DNA from: Norana najaformis
Taxonomy: Eukaryota > Annelida > Clitellata > Crassiclitellata > Hormogastridae
DNA: 64,000 nt
Assembly (NCBI GenBank): GCA_964023275.1
Contig: OZ029927.1
Span: 585,703-649,702, forward strand
Reading direction: 5' to 3'
Positions 57,103-64,000 of this stretch are shown here, piece by piece; the stretch's first letter is position 1; each line of letters begins with the position of its first letter. Below the pieces are notes generated by a model that was given only the letters and a program-made list of their open reading frames with translations, was not told where the DNA came from and ran no database searches. The position numbers were made by a program, and so were the translations under genes.

Positions 57103-58028
57103 GTAATTCAGGACTAAATATCACAAGCGGAGCCCTCTTTCCCCGCCCTCCTTCTCTCCCTCCCTGACCCATGCCTTTGCCTTCTTCTCCCCATAACTGT
57201 CCTTTTCCCGCCCTCTCGCCCTCTTCCCTGCGTTCCTCCTTCTCTCCGCCTCTGGTCTCTACCTCGTACCTACTCTATGTCCTGCCCTTTTCTGACCATA
57301 GCTGGCCTCCTTCCCTTCCACGCCTCCTTGTTACGCTGGCCCAAGGCGGAACTTGGGATCCTTCTTCGATGGACTATTGACATTAACGATTATCGAAAAC
57401 AAAACACGCGACAACTGTTCCAATGACGGAGCAGTTTTTAAGCATAACGTCTTTTTTTAATCATGAAGGATAATATAATATATTATGACAGTATGTGATT
57501 AAAGAAAGTCCTTGTGCTTGAAAACAGCTCGTTCGTGTCAACAGCTGGTCAAAGTGATTTTTGCTTTCTTAATGAAATTTACTGGTTCGTTTGGACTTTA
57601 GCCGCTTATCACAGAAATGATAACTATGTATGTGTTTGTGTCACTTAAGATCTTGGAGAGATTGTTTTAATCTGTAATGATTTATATATATATTTAACTT
57701 ACTGAATTTATTTTAATGCCGCGTTTTACATACAGACTGTTACCCTTTTGAGTTCTTATTTCAGGTATACAGCTGCTTGTTATTTGAGTGAATTTGAAGA
57801 ATATAATTGTTTATGAATTCATAAATTACTGACTCCGGAAATGTAGATGTGTCAACAGCAGTGATACGTTTTGTTACATATGTATGAGTTCATTTTCAAA
57901 GCACGGAAGACGAATATGACTCGTTTGGTTATTAAAGCATGTGAACCATATGTTGGATGTATAGTTGGTGATCACGGAAGAGGTTGGGCGCTTCGTATTT
58001 TCTGTACAACTTGTGCCGTTTGTCTCAG
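57103..58028. other. CT-rich tract and unrecognised DNA, copy B
   Basis: Counterpart of 26,701-27,560. The uninterrupted TATA at about 57,959-57,962 is the empty site of the 5.08-kb element. Confidence 0.6.
57430..57529 (+). repeat. 100-nt imperfect hairpin, copy B
   Basis: Counterpart of 27,027-27,126. Each arm has one change relative to copy A (C to T in the left arm, T to A in the right). The changes do not compensate each other, so there is no sign of selection on pairing. Confidence 0.6.
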
Positions 58029-58029
58029 A

Positions 58030-59165
58030 TACTTGATTTAATCCTTTCTGCAGTCGATGCCGAAGCAGAATTATTGGGTTATCAGCTTCAGTGATAGAAT
58101 CTACTGACACAAGGAACTAAAGTGTTTTTGTTTCCTATCCGTCATGAAGAACTAAGTGGGTTGTTTTATAAAGAAGATACTTTATGCTTCTGCAAAGACG
58201 TCGAAGGATTGTTTTGCACACTCGGTCGAGACTATGATCCACAGGAATAACGACTGTTCATCGATTCGTCGATATGAAGTATGAAGGCTATGCTCTTACT
58301 GGCTTATATAATGGTAATCAATACAAGAGGGGCATAAGAAAGAGACGAAAGCTAATATGGAGCTGTTGTTGAAATCCATGCAAGACAGCTCAAGCGTAAC
58401 TTGAACATATATACTTCTTCTTGGTTTACAGCTCGAATATGCTTCGTTTGTGAGTGGAATAACCGTGCAAGAGATTCTCATTATGGTAGGAAGGATTAAC
58501 CACTGAGAAAAATCTGGTACCAGGCCAAAAGAACATTGTGCATGAGCCACTTTTTGATTCCGCGAAGGCTTTTCGGTTCCTTGTTCACATCAAGCTCGGA
58601 CTATTGAAAAACTGTGCTAAACTATGCTGTGATGAACAAAGAAGGTAAAGGATTAAATAACTAAGAGAGAAGTTTCGAAATGGTGTCTAAATTTAAGAAG
58701 ACAAATGTGTTGGTTTACAGATTCTGGAATCGATGAAAGACAGTCGTCACTTTGATGAACTCCGAGATGACAGCGAGTTAATGACATGGCATCTTTGAAG
58801 GCTGTTGTCGGAAGCTTCTTGGTAACACCAACGAGGCACCAAACTACGTTCAGTTGCTCGACAAAATACTTAAAACATTCCAGTCGATGAAGTGACATGG
58901 ATCACTAAAATGCATTTTTCGTAAGCGCATGTTTTCCCCTCCAATGTCGGTGACATTATTGATGAACATGGCGCAAGATTTGACCAAGACAACCAAAATG
59001 GCAAAAAAGCCGGAAAAAGTGGAATCCTAATACGCTGAATAGATCAGAAAAGCTTCGGAAATCGATTACAACGTAAACCAGACACAAAACGCTTGTAGTT
59101 TCTGTTCATTTGACAAAGCAAGGACAATGAAATTGAACGCAATTAAATGCGTTTCGGTCTATTTC
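58030..59165 (+). pseudogene. Degraded gene of a widespread uncharacterised animal protein family, copy B
   Basis: Counterpart of 32,709-33,840, with the same blocks in order, including HIKLGLLKN (about 58,587-58,613) and a DEHGARFDQD version of the DEHGERF motif (58,961-58,990), where copy A keeps Glu. Stops before RLFID are shared with copy A, so it was already dead before the duplication. Confidence 0.7.
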
Positions 59166-59340
59166 TCCACCTAACATAAGTGCATTTCTCTCAGAAATCT
59201 TACATGATACAAAATTTCGGACAACAGCGGCTTAGTCATATTCTACATAATGTAATTCTACATAATATAATATATAATATATATAACACATATGATACAA
59301 CACATAATCTTTATACATATTCCTTAAAAGTATATATAGG

Positions 59341-59640
59341 CCTACACTGTATGTCCATTTCTTATAAAGGTTTTTATGTTCGTTGTCAATATTAAATGTC
59401 GAGATGTTCCAACGGGGTTATAACGAAGGCGAAGATGTTGTTATCATGTACGGTTGAGTTGAGTTATCGCTATTTATGTTGCTATTAATAGTGGTTTTAC
59501 TGTTGCTGACAACTTTTTGTGTTCGCGTATTCGCATTCTCGTGCTCGGTATTAGTGCATCTTTTCTTGCGCTCTGGTCCAAATTTGATTTACTTCGCCTA
59601 TAGACCTCATATTCGCTAATGTTCACCATCCGTCCTCACT
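59341..59640. other. Spacer shared with 34.0 and 41.05 kb
   Basis: Counterpart of 34,010-34,330. TAGGCCTA at 59,337-59,344. Confidence 0.7.
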
Positions 59641-59689
59641 CTCACTTTCCGACTTTTTCTCTGAATTCCAGTCGCTGCTTGAATTCCTG

Positions 59690-60690
59690 GTCTCTTCTCC
59701 CTCAGAACTTATAATAACATATCGATACTCTGGATTATGCTTCACAAAAATTCATGCATCTCCTCTCTGGCTTTGATCTTATGCAGCACGTCACCTTTCC
59801 AACTCTTGACATAGGTCAGATACTTTTGATCTCCTTATAACCCGGTCCAGCTGTTCTGCTTTTTAAAATATTCTCCTTCTGAGTCATATTTGTCCGACCA
59901 TACTGCCATTACTGCTCAGGTTTCTTTCCAGCATAAGCCACCTCCCACTTACACTTTCATCACTTACCGTCCTTGGAAAATGCTTGATGTACCCTCCATC
60001 AAAGCTAGTATCCTTGCCTCCCCTTGTGGTTGCGCCCAGCACAAACTCTGCCGGACTAGCTGCGCAACTAAATTCAACTTTATCTGAAATTCTGGACAAG
60101 TTCATTCCGGCTAAGTCTAAGAGAGTTGCAGCACGACTTTCCCAACCTTGGTACAACTAAGACATTGCCTCTGCTAAAAGGCTGCGTAACCGGCTCAAGA
60201 GGTGTTGGCGACGCTCAAATTTTCCTCCTCACCTATTCAAATTTAGGCGCCAGTGCCCTACTGTCCGCAAACTTGTCTCAGCTGCGAAATCCGCCTACTT
60301 GTCTAATCTGGTCTCTGAGTGCTCCTCTTCTGCTAAGCTGGCAGGCTGTGAACAAGATTCTGCATCGTGACAAATGCAGTTTATGCTATTTAGCTCCTCT
60401 TCACTTACTCCCTTGCTGACAGATTCCTCCAATTCTTTTCCGAGAAGATCTCGACCCTGAGAGTTAAGTTTTCTAATGTTTCTTCCTCCAGTGGCCTATC
60501 ATATCCCCTATTTCCTCCGCAGGTTCTCAGTCTAATCCAACCACCAACCCTGGCTGGGATTCGCAATCTCATTTTTGCATCTTCTGATAAACAATTTGCC
60601 TTGGACATTATTCCTACCGCCCTTCTAAAAGAATGCTTCGATGTCTTGGGTCCAATCGTCACACCCATTGTCAACTGGTCATAGAAGCAA
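59690..60690 (+). mobile_element. CR1/Jockey-like LINE, EN end and linker, copy B
   Basis: Counterpart of 34,360-35,300. SDH motif at 59,893-59,901. The linker frame is broken here. Retains the ~37-bp stretch (about 60,556-60,592) missing from copy A. Confidence 0.75.
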
Positions 60691-61688
60691 AGTTTGTGGG
60701 AAGTAATAGCCATTTTATACTTTTGAAGCATAAGTAATTAGGAAATAATACTTACTACCCAGGAACATAAAAAAATTAAAATTTGTTACACGATGTAATC
60801 GACTAAATCTTTCTACCTCGAGTATACAATCGAACAAGGACTAGAAGCGAGGTTAGGAAAACCTCGTTAGATATCAACAGACTTTAAAAAAGAACAGATA
60901 ATGCTCTTTTCCGGCCCATATATATAGCAAGAATAGTCAAGAAAATACGCCGATTTTGGAAGTAAGATCGAGCTTTTAAATGCCGAAAAACAAATCGATA
61001 TAAAGAATATGCCATCCGATAGAATAAGGCAAGCACTCTGCTCGTTTTTCGATGAATTGATCGGGTCAGTTCCGTCACTACCGCTATTCGTTTAAATGGG
61101 TGCCACGCCATTTAGCCTAAGGTCCCAGTGCAACGACGGATATTCCAGTCTCTTAAATAAGCCACTATCGCCGTTCGCATCCGCATCCTCACGCACAGAG
61201 GCGCCTTGACGTACGCTTTAACCAGTGTACACACATAGCTAAACAGGCCATAACCGCGATCTCAAAATTGATAGCCGCTCCTAATAACTTATTCTTCACA
61301 AGATATTGAAATTCCTGAGTTATGACTCTTATCATCTCGATCTTTCAGAATATCCTGCCATCCAGTGCGTAACTGTTCTTCTTTACCTCCACTTTGGGCT
61401 TTGTAATGTTACATTGGGCGTGTAGCTGATTTAATGTACTAATAAAACTATTCTCAAAGACGTTAATAAGTGATTCTTTCACAAGACAAATGTAAATAAG
61501 GCGAAATTTCCCATATTACTAGACATATAAAATATGGTATACACTTTGAAAATAAAAGAGACCAGAGCGACAATCCTGATATGTTTGAAATTTGTCGTTA
61601 ATTATGCGATAAGCTGCAATATAAGGACATAACAGCTTGTGTTCAGTCACGAAGCAATAGTCATAAATTTTCTAAATTAAAGCAGGTG

Positions 61689-61726
<38 letters not shown>

Positions 61727-62035
61727 TAGGCTTAATTCATCAGCGGGATGATTTTCTCGTCGCTACACAATCCCTTCATCGAAGTAAGTATCCTAAGATC
61801 TTAGAGACGTTAGACAGCTATAGAAATTGCTTGATTTTCAATAATGTTAAAACATTTAGTTGGCAGCTAAGACGTTTTGAAAGTTGAAAAGAAGTCAAGT
61901 TATGATTCCCTGCTGAAGAGAAGAGAGATGAGACTATTTGAAAATGAATGCCAGAAGAGTAGAAATCATATAATTATCTTGTCTTGTCTTCAACCGTTCT
62001 CGAGCCTAGGATTGGCTGCACCACGGACAATTTTA
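60691..62035. other. No recognisable gene, copy B
   Basis: Counterpart of 35,310-37,440 without the RTE insertion: a single ACCCAGGAACATA target is present near 60,755. A short (TA)n run lies at 61,690-61,722. Confidence 0.55.
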
Positions 62036-62039
62036 CGCT

Positions 62040-62620
62040 ATCTGCTTCTGCCCTTGTCTCATGCAATAACTCGTCAACAATAATTCAGTCCATGACTTGA
62101 TGTTATCGATCCATGTCATCTTGGGTCTCATGAGCTCGGAACCCAGGAATTGTGCCTTGGATGATCTCTTTCTCTAGGCAATCTCCGCTCTTTCATAGCA
62201 CATGTATGTTCCAAGTATGAAAGCTTCCTCTTTTTGATTAATCTGATCAGATTCCTATCTACTCCTATCATCTCTAGGACCCACTCATTTGTCTTCTTAG
62301 CAGTCCAAGGTACTCTAAGAATCTACCGCAGACACTTCATTTCAAATGCGCGGATTCTTGCCTCATCATCTTTCTTTATGGTCTCTAACAGCCATACTGT
62401 GCCACTGGCCATGCCAGATCTTTCAGAAGTTATATCTTTGTTGCAAGCAATATGCCGTGATTTTTCCATACATTCTTTAATGCTGCCCCAACACCTTTGT
62501 ACTTTTCCCAGTCCTGATCGAACCTCTTTACTGCATTTAGAGTTTTCTGTTAAAACTGAACCAAGATGTGGAAATGTGTCAACCTGCTCCGGTTGATTGC
62601 CTTGTACACTGAAGTTGCAG
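62040..62620 (-). mobile_element. RTE-type LINE C-terminal remnant, copy B
   Basis: Counterpart of 37,450-38,050 with the same antisense FxHLGSVLTE-type block (about 62,585-62,530). Confidence 0.6.
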
Positions 62621-62624
62621 GCTG

Positions 62625-63600
62625 TAATTAATCATGTAATTACGTGAGCTTAAATAATGCTATCGATCTTTTCGTTTATCGAATATAGAATTTAACAGCA
62701 ACTTCTCTTTTCGTCTTTGCTCACTCCTTCAGCTTCATGTAATATTATAATATATCCGCTTATCGGATACTTTAACTTTGCCAAGAACAGTACTGGGTTC
62801 TAGGGCTTTCTTTGTTTAGACTGAAGCTCTTGAATTCGCTACCTGTTTCTTTTCGCTTTGCAGATAACATCGTTCCGGTTTGGACCAAATTTCTGTCTTG
62901 CGGATCTCTTATGCTCCGTAGCCTGTTTTCCGGTGTCTGGGGCCTCACGGATCTCGACTATTTCCGTAGAAGTATGACTTTTGAGTACCGGTTTGCTTAG
63001 AAGCGATCAAGATTGACCAGGACGATTGAAGTTTTGCAGTAATTATTCTTCAGAATTTTCACAACTTCTTTTAGCAATACGATTACAAAATATTAGTTGG
63101 AAGCCACATTAAGGTTGAAATGTGTTTAGAATCAACGCTAATAGAGGCCTAATGTTCGTATATATGGCTGCGATTTGGTCGGCATTTTGTTCCTTTTAAT
63201 TTTTAATTAATTGTTGTGCGTGGTGTCCTAATGTGGGGTAAGACGCCTCCTCTCAAACGGAGTAAATCTTTCCCACGGGGCGTCTTCTCAAGTAGTGCTT
63301 TAATTTGTATATATTAATAGCTATTTATACATCCATCTCACAATACTATCCTAAAGTAAGGTTGAGATAACGTGGGTAACAACAAATATTCATGTTTTAA
63401 AAACTATGGAATACCTCTAATAAAACGTAATGGATCCTGGAAAAGCTCACATGGACCACTTTCCATCTGGAAAATGATTTCTTCTGTCTGATACAGAAAA
63501 CGGAGATCTCAAAGGCAATGCTTGGCTTGAGTGGGCCTACTGTCGTCAGGAAGCTAGTAATTGATATTCCAACAAAAGTTGGTGTCAGTCACAGACTCAG
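62625..63600. other. No recognisable gene, copy B
   Basis: Counterpart of 38,050-39,515 without the LINE insertion at about 62,685. The AAGACGCC...GGGCGTCTT dyad is present near 63,239-63,287. Confidence 0.5.
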
Positions 63601-63604
63601 TATG

Positions 63605-63845
63605 CCTAACCGTAATCGTAATTGTAATCGTAGTCGTAAATTTCTAAAGCGCCGCTTCAAGGTAGCCTTATCAGAGGCGCTCCCGGCCCATTCCAGAACT
63701 GGAGAATAATACGGTCTTCAAGCGCTTACGGAAGAGGGAGGGGAGAGGGAGAGAAACTCCCGTCGAAGGTCGGCAGGTAAGTCATTCAAGAAAGTAGGGC
63801 CAGCAAAAGCACAACTGATGCATAACGTGGAAGAAAACTACACAG
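63605..63845 (-). mobile_element. LINE 3' end, copy B
   Basis: Counterpart of 39,520-39,780, with the GGCGCTTTAGAAATTTACG end and ATTACG-type tail at about 63,611-63,655. Confidence 0.6.
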
Positions 63846-64000
63846 AGATATAATGAGTAATACAATAATAATTATAGAGTTAAAATGCAGGCCTACATTG
63901 AGACTAAACACCATTCTTTTATGATTTAACTTCTAAACAATTGCAAAATTTCTTATAGAAGTGTCTTGGAAAACCCTATGATAAGATAAAAACATCGATT

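Larger units (their letters stand above)
52296..64000 (+). repeat. Segmental duplication, copy B (runs off the window)
   Basis: Direct copy of 21,666-39,923. It lacks the three copy-A insertions and so records the pre-insertion sites. It still matches copy A at base 64,000. Confidence 0.97.

Overview
The window is eukaryotic, animal-type, repeat-dominated DNA next to a telomere repeat block. It opens with about 1.9 kb of the metazoan telomere repeat (TTAGGG)n, joined across a 10-N gap to sequence with no intact host gene. Nearly everything recognisable is decayed transposable elements, tandem repeats and pseudogenes. The LINE clades (CR1/L2/Jockey-like and RTE-like), the Tc1 element, the simple-repeat content and the abundant TAGGCCTA palindrome would suit an invertebrate, possibly marine, but the species cannot be fixed from sequence alone. 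I see no rRNA, no tRNA gene outside a tRNA-derived SINE, no CRISPR and no bacterial-style operon.

Layout. 1-1,875: telomere array, G-rich strand reading inward, then a gap. 1.9-15 kb: LINE 3' ends and RT remnants (about 2.9, 4.6-5.9, 6.1-7.0, 9.2, 11.4 and 13.7 kb) among microsatellites. 15.1-16.2 kb: five tandem units, two of which look like exons with splice-like edges on the minus strand. 17.1-21.1 kb: a ~57-bp minisatellite split by a LINE 3' end, which itself carries a nearly intact Tc1 element with one premature stop. 21.67-39.92 kb (copy A) and 52.30-64.00 kb (copy B, running off the window): a direct segmental duplication with a period of 30.63 kb. 40.2-52.3 kb, between the copies: an EF-hand pseudogene, a (TA)n tract of about 103 units, a LINE that kept ORF1 and endonuclease but lost the RT core, minisatellites, and a second N gap.

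The two copies act as a natural control. Copy B holds empty sites for three insertions in copy A: (1) a 5.08-kb DNA-transposon-like element with a TA target duplication, inverted termini built from short repeats, a palindromic repeat array, and interior segments that look like spliced exons; (2) a 5'-truncated RTE LINE, fully open, with a 13-bp target duplication; (3) a 5'-truncated CR1-like LINE 3' end, also fully open. Both copies share an older CR1/L2-like LINE with a SINE inside it, a second LINE fragment, an antisense RTE fragment, a ~100-nt hairpin, an 18-bp satellite, and a degraded pseudogene of a widespread, apparently uncharacterised animal protein family.

The best candidates for something undescribed are the 5.08-kb element at 27,561-32,638 and the exon-like array at 15.1-16.2 kb. 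No functional pathway is encoded here. The genes do not work together; the window records repeated insertion, duplication and decay.
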